In this document: positions 1-5,746 of the stretch, in pieces
Layout: every line of letters begins with the position of its first letter
How positions within the stretch are numbered: the first letter of the stretch is position 1
Assembly: GCA_007122815.1 (NCBI GenBank)
Contig: SKSV01000086.1
Span: 1-5,746, forward strand
Source of the DNA: Trueperaceae bacterium
GTDB taxonomy: Bacteria; Deinococcota; Deinococci; Deinococcales; Trueperaceae
Direction of reading: 5' to 3'
Length of the DNA: 5,746 bases
Translations under genes and position numbers: made by a program
Notes under the pieces: model-generated
What the model was told of the DNA's origin: nothing
Databases searched by the model: none
The model's input: the letters and a program-made list of their open reading frames with translations, nothing else

Positions 1-629
1 CCAGACCCCTGCGGGTCGGCGTCGGGGTTCAAGAAGGCGGTGATGCGCGACTGCTGATGAGGCGCCAGCCTCGGCACCACCAGCGGCACCGTTACGAGCA
101 CCAGCGCCATCGAGGCGACCAGGAGGCGCGTGGGCACACCGCGCACGAAGAGCATGCCAGCGCCGATGGCCGCTATCACCATGGCGCTACCGAGATCCGG
201 GCCCATGAGCACCAGGAGCGTCGGGAGCCCGACCACACCCGCCACCACGAGGTAGCTCAACCAGCCCCGCGAACTCGGCTGCGACAAGTACCTACCGAGC
301 AGGAGTATCAACGCGATCTTGGCCAGCTCCGACGGCTGTACCCTCGCAGGTCCCAGATCCAACCAGCGTTTGGCGCCGTTGATCTCCTCACCGAAGACCA
401 GCACCGCCACGAGCAGCACCAGCGTCACCAGGTAGAGCGGCAGGGTCAGCTTCTCCAAGCGCGCGCCACCGATCCAGAACAGCGCGACACAGCCGACGAG
501 ACCGACCACGAACCAGATCAGCTGCCGCGTCACGTAGCTCTCGTCAGGAGCGGCGCTCGCCAGCGTCACGAACCCCACCAAGGCGATCAGCGCGACGATC
601 ACCGGCAGATACGGTTCGAGTCGGCTCAC
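1..629 (-). CDS. rodA: RodA/FtsW-family (SEDS) peptidoglycan glycosyltransferase, 3' end beyond left edge
   Basis: SEDS proteins polymerise lipid II into glycan strands in the cytoplasmic membrane. RodA works with a class B PBP during elongation. The reverse-strand reading gives 209 residues before the edge. They are strongly hydrophobic, with about six or seven membrane segments (roughly residues 7-25, 36-53, 62-79, 103-115, 123-141, 146-162, 167-186). Family motifs are AKRWLDLG (86-93), QPSELAKI (98-105), GPDLGSA (143-149) and the RITAFLNPDADPQGS segment (195-209). The last segment, and the lack of FtsW-specific features, favour RodA over FtsW, but the truncation keeps this uncertain. The catalytic Asp of the family lies further C-terminal, outside the window. 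The start is GTG at 629-627: an in-frame TAG lies at 641-639 with no other start between. No Shine-Dalgarno is visible. It is divergent from the lipoprotein gene. Confidence 0.9.
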   Translation of the reverse strand, partial: MSRLEPYLPVIVALIALVGFVTLASAAPDESYVTRQLIWFVVGLVGCVALFWIGGARLEKLTLPLYLVTLVLLVAVLVFGEEINGAKRWLDLGPARVQPSELAKIALILLLGRYLSQPSSRGWLSYLVVAGVVGLPTLLVLMGPDLGSAMVIAAIGAGMLFVRGVPTRLLVASMALVLVTVPLVVPRLAPHQQSRITAFLNPDADPQGS

Positions 630-635
630 GTACCC

Positions 636-641
636 ACGCTA
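636..641 (-). promoter_or_regulatory. Putative -10 element of a leaderless rodA transcript
   Basis: Reading the minus strand, TAGCGT ends 6 nt before the GTG start of rodA and matches the TANNNT core of a sigma-70-type -10 box. Transcription would then begin at or next to the start codon, which fits the lack of a ribosome binding site. No convincing -35 is present: the best at 18-bp spacing is TTACGC. The inference rests on position and on the same pattern at hisS and asnS. Confidence 0.45.
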
Positions 642-727
642 ACCGAGACCGGGCCCAGGGCGTAAGCCTAGCCGAACGTTGCCGTCCCCAAGGCGCAGTT
701 GACGCGTTTGTGCCGTGAAACATGCCA

Positions 728-756
728 TTGACTGCCATCGGGTCGCCACGTACTCT
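728..756 (+). promoter_or_regulatory. Putative sigma-70-type promoter for the lipoprotein gene
   Basis: TTGACT (728-733, five of six consensus positions) is followed by exactly 17 bp and then TACTCT (751-756). The latter has the three most important -10 bases, T1, A2 and T6. The start of transcription would fall near 762-764, giving a very short leader that begins at the Shine-Dalgarno itself. A second -35-like TTGACG lies at 699-704 but has no matching -10. The rest of the divergent region 630-774 shows no further recognisable element. Confidence 0.4.
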
Positions 757-761
757 TGCCC

Positions 762-769
762 AGAGGAGG
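762..769 (+). promoter_or_regulatory. Strong Shine-Dalgarno that fixes the lipoprotein start
   Basis: AGAGGAGG ends 5 nt before GTG 775. This selects GTG 775 over the in-frame ATG at 715. Starting at 715 would put 20 residues lacking signal-peptide character ahead of the lipoprotein signal. Confidence 0.8.
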
Positions 770-774
770 CTCCT

Positions 775-1125
775 GTGAAGCGTGGTGCCCTGATGACGAT
801 CCTCGGCCTCGCGGCGGTACTGCTGCTGGCCGCGTGCAGGCCGTCCGCGGTGGTGGCGACGCAGGTCGTCCCGACGCTCATCTCGATCCAGACGCGTGAC
901 GCGCCTACCATCGTCCTGCAAGGACGTTACCTGGGCGGCGGTGGGGGCGACAGCTACGTGCTCGTCGGAGCCAACGTCGACGCCGAGGGCGGGGTGCGGG
1001 TGGAGGCGGAGTCTTGGAGCCCGAGCCGGATCGTCTTCGAGGCCCCTCCGGAGATCGCGGACGGCTTCGTGTTCGTGTTCGCCGACGGGCGACGGAGCAA
1101 CCCCTTGCCGCCCAACCTGCAGTAG
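775..1125 (+). CDS. Small predicted lipoprotein with an IPT/TIG-like domain
   Basis: This 116-residue protein begins with a lipoprotein signal. It has a basic N-terminus (K2, R3), a hydrophobic core (about residues 9-19) and a lipobox LAAC with the lipidated cysteine at position 21. It should be exported and lipid-anchored on the outer face of a membrane. The mature part (about 33-109) has the beat of an IPT/TIG immunoglobulin-like fold. It shows PTLISI, then VLQGRYLG, a glycine-rich turn (54-58), YVLVG, SWSPSRIVFEAPP and finally FVFVFADGRRSNP near the C-terminus. No catalytic motif is seen. The family assignment comes from pattern alone and a specific role is unknown. The divergent rodA-like neighbour hints at an envelope context but does not prove a link. 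An internal ATG at 793 is a less likely start because it would drop K2 and R3. Confidence 0.75.
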   Translation: MKRGALMTILGLAAVLLLAACRPSAVVATQVVPTLISIQTRDAPTIVLQGRYLGGGGGDSYVLVGANVDAEGGVRVEAESWSPSRIVFEAPPEIADGFVFVFADGRRSNPLPPNLQ

Positions 1126-1145
1126 CGCCGGCCTTGTTTGACCCT

Positions 1146-1169
1146 CGGGGCGTCCTTCGGGGCGCCCCG
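1146..1169. terminator. GC-rich hairpin after the lipoprotein gene, possible weak terminator
   Basis: CGGGGCG (1146-1152) can pair with CGCCCCG (1163-1169) across a 10-nt loop. The right arm alone is part of a perfect 12-bp palindrome, CGGGGCGCCCCG (1158-1169). It lies 20 bp after the lipoprotein stop. There is no following T-run, only TTC, so it is not a canonical intrinsic terminator. It may only reflect high GC. Confidence 0.25.
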
Positions 1170-1181
1170 TTCACGTGCGCT

Positions 1182-1225
1182 CGGCGGGCGCTGCCCCGAT
1201 CGCCGGCGGGCGCTGCCCCGATCGC
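1182..1225. repeat. Perfect 22-bp tandem duplication (two copies) upstream of hisS
   Basis: Positions 1182-1203 and 1204-1225 are identical. Each unit starts CGGCGGGCGCTG and ends CCCCGATCGC. A third copy fails after two bases. The repeat lies in the non-coding stretch between the lipoprotein gene and hisS and ends 45 bp before the hisS -10 candidate. Imperfect hairpins can form across the junction (GATCG 1198-1202 with CGATC 1219-1223). It looks like a recent slippage or duplication product. No protein-binding role is evident. Confidence 0.9.
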
Positions 1226-1270
1226 CGCCCGCTGCGGCTCGCTCGGGACAGGACGGACTTTGGAAGCGTG

Positions 1271-1276
1271 TAGACT
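1271..1276 (+). promoter_or_regulatory. Putative -10 element of a leaderless hisS transcript
   Basis: TAGACT ends 8 nt before the hisS ATG, so transcription would start at or within a few bases of the initiation codon. No Shine-Dalgarno is placed usefully; the only purine run, GGAAG (1262-1266), is 18 nt away. The -35 region is poor: GGGACA at 1245-1250 has a 20-bp spacing, which is long. Confidence 0.5.
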
Positions 1277-1284
1277 CGGTTCCG

Positions 1285-2592
1285 ATGCGACTTAGCGCCG
1301 TCAAAGGCACCTTCGACATCCTGCCCGACGATCAGCCTCGCTGGCGGCACCTACTGGACACCACCGCGCGGGTACTGGGGAGAGCGGGAGTCGACGAGAT
1401 CACCACGCCGATCTTCGAGCACCGTGAGGTCTTCGAGAAGTCGGTAGGCGAGTCGGCGGACCTGGTGGTTCAGAAGGAGATGTACACCTTCCAGGACCGC
1501 GGTGGCCGCTGGCTTACGCTCAGACCCGAGTTCACCGCCGGTGTCCTACGCGCCTTCATCGAGCACGGCATGCACACTTGGCCCTCGCCCGTGAAGCTCT
1601 GGAGCGCGGGCCCGGCGTTCAGGGCGGAGAACGTGCAGCGCGGACGCTTCAGGCAGTTCCACCAGGTCAACTGCGAGCTCCTCGGTGGGGACTCCGCGCT
1701 CCTGGACGCCGAAGCCATCGCGCTACTGGTCGACACGCTCAGCGCCGCCGGCCTGCCCGGCGTCCACGTGAAGGTCGGCTCGGTGGGCGATCCCGAGGAC
1801 CGCGAACGCTACAACGGCTACCTGAGGGAGGCCTTGGCGCCGTTCGAGCGAGAGCTCTCCGACACAAGTCGCGAGCGCCTGCGCTTGAACCCCATGCGTA
1901 TCCTGGACAGCAAGGACGCCGGCGACCAAGCGCTCGTCGCCGAGCTCCTGCGACCGCTCGACATGCTCGGCAACGCGGCGCGCGGGCACTTCGACGAGGT
2001 ACTCGCGGCTCTGGAGAGGTGGGGCATCACCTACGAGGTGGAGAGCGCCATCGTGAGGGGCCTCGACTACTACCGCAGGACCGCGTTCGAGGTGCACCAT
2101 GCCGGCATCGGCGCCCAGTCGGCTTTGGGTGGCGGAGGTCGGTACGACGGGCTCATCGCGAAGCTCGGTGGCCCGGACGTGCCCGGAGTCGGCTGGGCTT
2201 TCGGCATCGAACGCGTCTTGGACGCCCTGTCGGGAGAGGGAGTGGGACCCGTCGAGCGAAGGCGACCGCTCGCCTACCTGGTGGCGTTGGACGCAGAGGC
2301 GGTCGGCGAGCTCGCGGCGTTGGCCAGGAGGCTTCGCGCCGAGCATCGGGTGGAGCACTCCTACACCCCCAGGAACCCCGGCAAGGGATTGCGTGACGCG
2401 GACCGCTCTGGCGCGCGTCTGGCGGTGCTGCGCGGTAGCCGGGAGCGCGCCGCTGGTGTGGTGATGCTCAAGGACCTGCGCACCGGCGACCAGCAGAGCC
2501 TCGACCTCAGCGAGCTGCCCGATGCGCTACGGCGCAGCGCTGGAGCGTCGCAGGACGATAGCGCGCGGTTAGCCGCGACCCGCGACCACTGA
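1285..2592 (+). CDS. hisS: Histidyl-tRNA synthetase
   Basis: HisRS charges tRNA(His) with histidine in the cytosol. The 435-residue product is of normal bacterial length and holds the class II core. It shows KGTFDILP (7-14), the ATP/histidine-site segment TLRPEFT (78-84), and motif 2 around FRAENVQRGRFRQFHQ (112-127) with R113, R121 and Q127, followed by E131. It also has the histidine-specific loop RGLDYYRRT (258-266), GGGGRYDGL (282-290) and motif 3 GVGWAFGIER (301-310). The C-terminal anticodon-binding domain spans about 328-412, followed by a polar tail of about 23 residues. RPEFT and ENVQ depart from the usual RPEGT and ERPQ. The presence of RGLDYY and GGGGRYDG argues against the HisZ paralogue. 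The ATG at 1285 matches the normal family start. Upstream in-frame codons back to 1138 run through a repeat and non-coding sequence. It probably leads the hisS-aspS-HAD operon. Confidence 0.97.
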   Translation: MRLSAVKGTFDILPDDQPRWRHLLDTTARVLGRAGVDEITTPIFEHREVFEKSVGESADLVVQKEMYTFQDRGGRWLTLRPEFTAGVLRAFIEHGMHTWPSPVKLWSAGPAFRAENVQRGRFRQFHQVNCELLGGDSALLDAEAIALLVDTLSAAGLPGVHVKVGSVGDPEDRERYNGYLREALAPFERELSDTSRERLRLNPMRILDSKDAGDQALVAELLRPLDMLGNAARGHFDEVLAALERWGITYEVESAIVRGLDYYRRTAFEVHHAGIGAQSALGGGGRYDGLIAKLGGPDVPGVGWAFGIERVLDALSGEGVGPVERRRPLAYLVALDAEAVGELAALARRLRAEHRVEHSYTPRNPGKGLRDADRSGARLAVLRGSRERAAGVVMLKDLRTGDQQSLDLSELPDALRRSAGASQDDSARLAATRDH

Positions 2593-2616
2593 GACGAGTT
2601 CACGACGGGAGCAGCG

Positions 2617-4431
2617 ATGCGAAGGACCATGGATTGCGGCGCCCTGCGCGCCACGCACGATGGGCAAGAGGTGACGCTCAACGGCTGGGTCAACAGGCGC
2701 CGCGACCTCGGCGGCCTGATCTTCCTCGACCTGCGCGATCACAGCGGCATGAGCCAGGTCGTGGCCCTGCCAGAGCGCGAGGACGTGTTCGCTCGAGCGG
2801 AGAGGCTGCGCAGCGAGTACGTGGTGGCGGTCCGTGGCAGGGTCCGCCTACGTCCCGAGGGGCAGCGCAGTGAAAGACTCGAGAGCGGGCAGGTAGAGCT
2901 GGTGGCCGAGGCGATAGAGGTCTTGGCGGAGGCCGACACGCCGCCCTTCCCGATCGACGGCAGCGTCGACGCGTCGGAGGTCAACGAGGACCTACGCCTG
3001 CGTCACCGTTACCTCGACCTGCGGCGCCCGGCTGCCCTGGCCCCACTGCGCCTGCGCCACCGCGTGACGAAGGCGATCTGGGACCACCTGGACGAGGCCG
3101 GCTTCCTGCACGTGGAGACGCCGCTGCTGACCCGCAGCACGCCGGAGGGGGCGCGCGACTACGTGGTGCCCGCCCGCGGGCGTCCCGGCTTCGTGTACGC
3201 CCTGCCGCAATCCCCGCAGCTGTTCAAGCAGATGCTGATGGTCGCGGGCATCGACCGCTACTTCCAGGTGGCGCGCTGCTTCCGCGACGAGGACCTCCGC
3301 GCGGATCGGCAACCGGACTTCACCCAGCTCGACCTCGAGATGGCCTTCGTCGACGTGGACGACGTCCTGAGCGTCAACGAGTCGCTCATGGCGCACGTGG
3401 TCGAGGAGGCGACCGGCATCACCGTCCCGACGCCGTTCCCGCGCCTCGGCTACCGCGAGGCCATGGACCGGTTCGGGTCGGACAAGCCCGACCTGCGCTT
3501 CGGCCTCGAGCTCGACGTGCTCGACGAGGTGTTCGCCGAGACCGAGGTGCGCGCCTTCCGCGGTGCGCTAGCCGATGGGGGGGCGGTTCGGGGGCTACGC
3601 GTACCGGCAACGGAAGCGGCGCTCCTCTCGCGCCGCGACATCGACTCGCTGGAGGCCCACGCCAAACGTTACGGAGCCCGCGGTCTCGCCTGGCTCCGCA
3701 AGACGGACGAGGGTTTCAGCGGACCGCTCGCGAAGGCGCTCGGAGAACGGGAGCGCGAGAGGCTCTCGCGCCTCGCCGACGAGACCGGCGACCTGCTCCT
3801 CATCGTGGCCGGTCCGTGGGCCACCGCTTGCACCGCCCTCGGTGCCGTTCGGCTGAAGCTGCGCGAGCGCCTCTCGGTTCCGCTGGCGGGAGAGCACCCC
3901 AGCTTCGTGTGGGTCCTCGACTTCCCGCTCTTCGAGCGCGACGACTCCGGCGCTTGGACCTCCATGCATCACCCCTTCACCAGCCCGAGCGAGACCGATC
4001 TGGAGCATCTGGAGAGCGACCCCGGCGCCGTGCTCGCCAAGGCTTACGACCTGGTCATGGATGGCTTCGAGGTCGCTGGGGGATCGATCCGCATCCACCG
4101 GCGCGACGTTCAGGAGAAGGTCTTCGGGATCCTGGGCATCCCTCCCGAGGAGGCTCGCCTGAGGTTCGGCTTCTTCCTGGACGCCTTGCGCTTCGGGGCC
4201 CCGCCGCACGGCGGGATCGCCTGGGGCTTGGACCGCCTGGTGATGCTGCTAGCTGGTGCGCAGAGCCTCCGCGACGTGATCGCGTTCCCCAAGAACCAAC
4301 GTGGCGCAGACCCACTGACCGACGCGCCCGCGCCGGCCGAGGCCGAGCAGTGGCTAGAGCTGGGCCTGACGGTCGCGCCCCGCGTCGAGGCCGCGACCTC
4401 GACGAAAGCGGCCGAGGAGACCCCCGGGTGA
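2617..4431 (+). CDS. aspS: Aspartyl-tRNA synthetase, bacterial type with GAD insertion
   Basis: AspRS attaches aspartate to tRNA(Asp). The 604-residue length and domain order are those of the bacterial enzyme. The OB-fold anticodon-binding domain (about 1-105) contains [19 protein letters not shown]. The class II catalytic core follows with YLDLRR (132-137), TPEGARDY (175-182), QSPQLFKQM (198-206), motif 2 from [20 protein letters not shown] (222-241) and GSDKPDLR (287-294). The GAD insertion spans about 295-425. The core resumes with motif 3 [12 protein letters not shown] (533-544) and ends with a polar tail of about 16 residues. Leu31 in RRRDLGG is the residue seen in tRNA(Asp)-specific enzymes such as the E. 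coli one; non-discriminating Pseudomonas-type enzymes have His there. The start at 2617 follows GGGAG (2607-2611) by 5 nt and gives the usual MRRT opening. ATG 2629 is less likely. It lies 24 bp after hisS and overlaps the HAD gene by 4 bp. Confidence 0.97.
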   Translation: MRRTMDCGALRATHDGQEVTLNGWVNRRRDLGGLIFLDLRDHSGMSQVVALPEREDVFARAERLRSEYVVAVRGRVRLRPEGQRSERLESGQVELVAEAIEVLAEADTPPFPIDGSVDASEVNEDLRLRHRYLDLRRPAALAPLRLRHRVTKAIWDHLDEAGFLHVETPLLTRSTPEGARDYVVPARGRPGFVYALPQSPQLFKQMLMVAGIDRYFQVARCFRDEDLRADRQPDFTQLDLEMAFVDVDDVLSVNESLMAHVVEEATGITVPTPFPRLGYREAMDRFGSDKPDLRFGLELDVLDEVFAETEVRAFRGALADGGAVRGLRVPATEAALLSRRDIDSLEAHAKRYGARGLAWLRKTDEGFSGPLAKALGERERERLSRLADETGDLLLIVAGPWATACTALGAVRLKLRERLSVPLAGEHPSFVWVLDFPLFERDDSGAWTSMHHPFTSPSETDLEHLESDPGAVLAKAYDLVMDGFEVAGGSIRIHRRDVQEKVFGILGIPPEEARLRFGFFLDALRFGAPPHGGIAWGLDRLVMLLAGAQSLRDVIAFPKNQRGADPLTDAPAPAEAEQWLELGLTVAPRVEAATSTKAAEETPG

Positions 4432-5255
4432 TCCCGCTGGTGGTCCTCGACCTGGACGGCACCGTCATTGGCGCCTCGGGGCAGGTCGCGTCCAAGGTCT
4501 GGGAGGCTGCCGAGCATGCCCAGGAAGCGGGCGTGAAGATCGCCGTTTGCACCGGACGCCCCGGCCTCGGCGTGGCCCTGCGGGTGGCGCGCAGGCTCGG
4601 ACCGAACGTGCCACACGTGTTCCAGTCGGGCGCGCACCTCACCTACCCGGACGGCGAGACGCTCATGGCCTCCTCCTTGCGTGAGGAGGCCGCACTGAAG
4701 CTGGTGCAGCACGCGCGCGCGTTGGGCCTCGTGCTCGAGCTGTACACCCCCAACAACCTCTACGTGGAGCGGCGTACCGCCCTCAGCGAGGCTCACGCGA
4801 CGATAATCGGGGTGGGCGCGTTGGTTCGCGACCTGGCCGAGGTAGCGAAGACCGAACCTGTGATCCGTGCTCAATGGGTGCTGACGCTCGAACAGGAGCC
4901 GCAGGCGATGGCCCTTAGGGTGCCCGACGTGCACGTCAGCCGCGCACCGAGCCCGGCCCAGCCCGGCACCCTGTTCGTGAGCTTCACGCGTCGCGGCACC
5001 TCCAAGGGCTCAGCGGTGGCGGCTCTGTGCAAGCACCTTCGGGTCCCAGTAGAGAAGGTCATGGCGGTGGGCGACAGCGCGGGCGACCTGCCGATGCTGG
5101 AACTCGTCGGTTACCCGCTGGTGGTGGCGAACGCCGAGCCTCCCCTGCTCGAGCGCTTCCCCAGCATCGGTGACGTGGAGCACGGCGGCGTGATGGAGGC
5201 CCTTGCGATGGCCGTCGAGGGCCCAAGCGCCGTGCCCCGAGCCAGCGTCGGTTAG
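4428..5255 (+). CDS. Cof-like HAD-IIB family phosphatase
   Basis: This 275-residue protein is a haloacid dehalogenase-superfamily hydrolase, probably a cytosolic Mg-dependent phosphatase of a small phosphorylated metabolite. Motif I is DLDGT (nucleophile D8, acid/base D10). Motif II is T42 in CTGRP. Motif III is K193 in TSKGSAV. Motif IV is [10 protein letters not shown] (D216, D220). The region between motifs II and III, about 85-185, matches in place and size a type C2B cap, which sets substrate choice. Motif IV has Gly where most Cof proteins have Asn (GDxxND). The start is the GTG overlapping the aspS TGA as GTGA, preceded by GAGGAG (4414-4419), so translation is probably coupled to aspS. 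An open frame continues upstream to 3816 but only as a shadow of aspS. The substrate cannot be told from sequence; sugar phosphate, phosphoglycerate-sugar or flavin-type substrates occur in the family. Confidence 0.92.
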   Translation: MIPLVVLDLDGTVIGASGQVASKVWEAAEHAQEAGVKIAVCTGRPGLGVALRVARRLGPNVPHVFQSGAHLTYPDGETLMASSLREEAALKLVQHARALGLVLELYTPNNLYVERRTALSEAHATIIGVGALVRDLAEVAKTEPVIRAQWVLTLEQEPQAMALRVPDVHVSRAPSPAQPGTLFVSFTRRGTSKGSAVAALCKHLRVPVEKVMAVGDSAGDLPMLELVGYPLVVANAEPPLLERFPSIGDVEHGGVMEALAMAVEGPSAVPRASVG

Positions 5256-5258
5256 GCT
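5253..5258 (+). promoter_or_regulatory. Putative -10 element of a leaderless asnS transcript, overlapping the HAD stop codon
   Basis: TAGGCT ends 7 nt before the asnS ATG, and its first three bases are the HAD gene's stop codon. A GGAGG (5260-5264) lies only 1 nt from the ATG, too close for ordinary Shine-Dalgarno use. No good -35 is visible about 17 bp upstream. The TA dinucleotide is partly forced by the stop codon, so this is weaker evidence than the hisS case. Confidence 0.4.
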
Positions 5259-5265
5259 CGGAGGC

Positions 5266-5746
5266 ATGAACGCCGTACGGATCTCCGACCTGAGCGCGCA
5301 CGTCGGCAGCGAGGTGTCGCTGAGAGCTTGGTTGACTGGCTCGAGGTCTTCGGGCAAGATCGCCTTCTTGCAGCTACGCGACGGCAGCGGCTTCGTGCAG
5401 GCCGTGGTATCGCGTGCCGACGTCGGCGAGGAGACGTTCGCAGCGGCGCGCGGCCTCACGCAGGAGTCGGCGTTGCGGATCACCGGTGAGGTGCGCTCGG
5501 ATCCTCGCTCGCCGTCGGGCGTGGAGCTCTTCGTCAAGGGGCTGGAGCTGCTCGCGGGCTCGTCGGACTATCCCATCACGCCCAAGGAGCACGGCGTCGA
5601 CTTCCTGATGGAGCGCCGCCACCTGTACCTCCGACACCGCGGTCCCTGGGCGATCATGCGCGTTCGCGACGAGGTCGAGAGGGCGATTCACGACTTCTTC
5701 GCCGCGCGCGGGTTCGTGCGCTTCGACGCACCCTTCTTCATGCCCA
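5266..5746 (+). CDS. asnS: Asparaginyl-tRNA synthetase, N-terminal part (cut by right edge)
   Basis: AsnRS charges tRNA(Asn) with asparagine directly. The visible 160 residues comprise the N-terminal OB-fold anticodon-binding domain (about 4-97). It has the family signature [18 protein letters not shown] (31-48) and the [16 protein letters not shown] strand-turn region. A hinge [24 protein letters not shown] (102-125) follows, and then the start of the class II core, [20 protein letters not shown] with motif 1. The PITPKEHG hinge and the absence of a GAD-type opening identify AsnRS rather than AspRS, although the two families are related. The ATG at 5266 is the only start upstream of the conserved domain. 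There is a 10-bp gap after the HAD stop, so it could be read through from the upstream genes as well as from its own promoter. Motifs 2 and 3 lie beyond the window. Confidence 0.95.
   Translation, partial: MNAVRISDLSAHVGSEVSLRAWLTGSRSSGKIAFLQLRDGSGFVQAVVSRADVGEETFAAARGLTQESALRITGEVRSDPRSPSGVELFVKGLELLAGSSDYPITPKEHGVDFLMERRHLYLRHRGPWAIMRVRDEVERAIHDFFAARGFVRFDAPFFMP

Noticed and set aside
57..665. A 202-codon plus-strand open frame over the left end
   Set aside because: It is rich in His, Arg and Gln with no family pattern. It lies antisense to a clear RodA/FtsW coding sequence with several conserved motifs, so it is a high-GC shadow.
715..774. Longer lipoprotein frame starting at ATG 715
   Set aside because: It lacks a ribosome binding site and adds residues that would displace the signal peptide. 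The strong AGAGGAGG before GTG 775 and the K-R-hydrophobic-LAAC layout favour the shorter form.
544..921. Minus-strand open frames across the divergent intergenic region and lipoprotein gene
   Set aside because: They are Arg-rich, show no recognisable motif, and overlap both the rodA start and the lipoprotein signal peptide in the wrong frames.
1138..1284. Upstream in-frame extension of hisS
   Set aside because: The added residues are encoded by the GC-rich hairpin and the 22-bp duplication and do not resemble any HisRS N-terminus. The normal family start KGTFDILP follows ATG 1285 directly.
1126..1284. T-box or other tRNA-sensing leader ahead of hisS-aspS
   Set aside because: No T-box consensus, specifier loop or antiterminator/terminator pair is visible. 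The probable leaderless start leaves no room for a leader RNA.
3816..4427. N-terminal extension of the HAD frame upstream of GTG 4428
   Set aside because: The extension overlaps aspS out of frame and is Arg/Ala/Pro-rich low-complexity shadow. The HAD fold starts exactly at [12 protein letters not shown], with a good ribosome binding site before 4428.

Overview
The window is GC-rich, roughly two thirds by eye, and densely coded. It reads as ordinary chromosomal housekeeping sequence from a member of the Deinococcota (Deinococcus-Thermus phylum). The histidyl-, aspartyl- and asparaginyl-tRNA synthetases all carry the sequence style I know from Thermus and Deinococcus enzymes. Examples are GSVGDPEDRERYN and LNPMRILDSK in HisRS, and [14 protein letters not shown] in AsnRS. 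A Truepera-like lineage is a guess from family resemblance and was not tested.

Layout. Positions 1-629 (minus strand) hold the N-terminal two thirds or less of a SEDS-family RodA/FtsW peptidoglycan polymerase, cut by the left edge. A 145-bp divergent intergenic region (630-774) separates it from a small plus-strand lipoprotein gene (775-1125) that looks like a single IPT/TIG-type beta-sandwich. A 159-bp intergenic region follows. It contains GC-rich hairpin potential, a perfect 22-bp tandem duplication and a probable -10 element. Next come hisS (1285-2592), aspS (2617-4431), a Cof-like HAD-IIB phosphatase gene (4428-5255) that overlaps aspS by 4 bp, and the first 160 codons of asnS (5266 to the right edge), all on the plus strand.

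How the genes fit together. hisS-aspS-HAD is arranged like an operon: a 24-bp gap, then a 4-bp GTGA overlap. asnS follows after only 10 bp but appears to have its own promoter element. Three synthetases lie together. The pairing of AspRS (with Leu31 in its N-terminal RNA-binding domain) and AsnRS suggests that Asp-tRNA(Asp) and Asn-tRNA(Asn) are made directly. The left-hand genes concern the cell envelope and are transcribed divergently from each other.

The most interesting signal is regulatory. rodA, hisS and asnS lack a usable Shine-Dalgarno sequence, and each has a TAGNNT hexamer 6-8 nt before its start codon. That is the architecture of leaderless transcription described in Deinococcus. 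By contrast, the lipoprotein, aspS and HAD genes have recognisable ribosome binding sites. I found no evidence of an undescribed multi-gene system, mobile element, CRISPR array or RNA gene.
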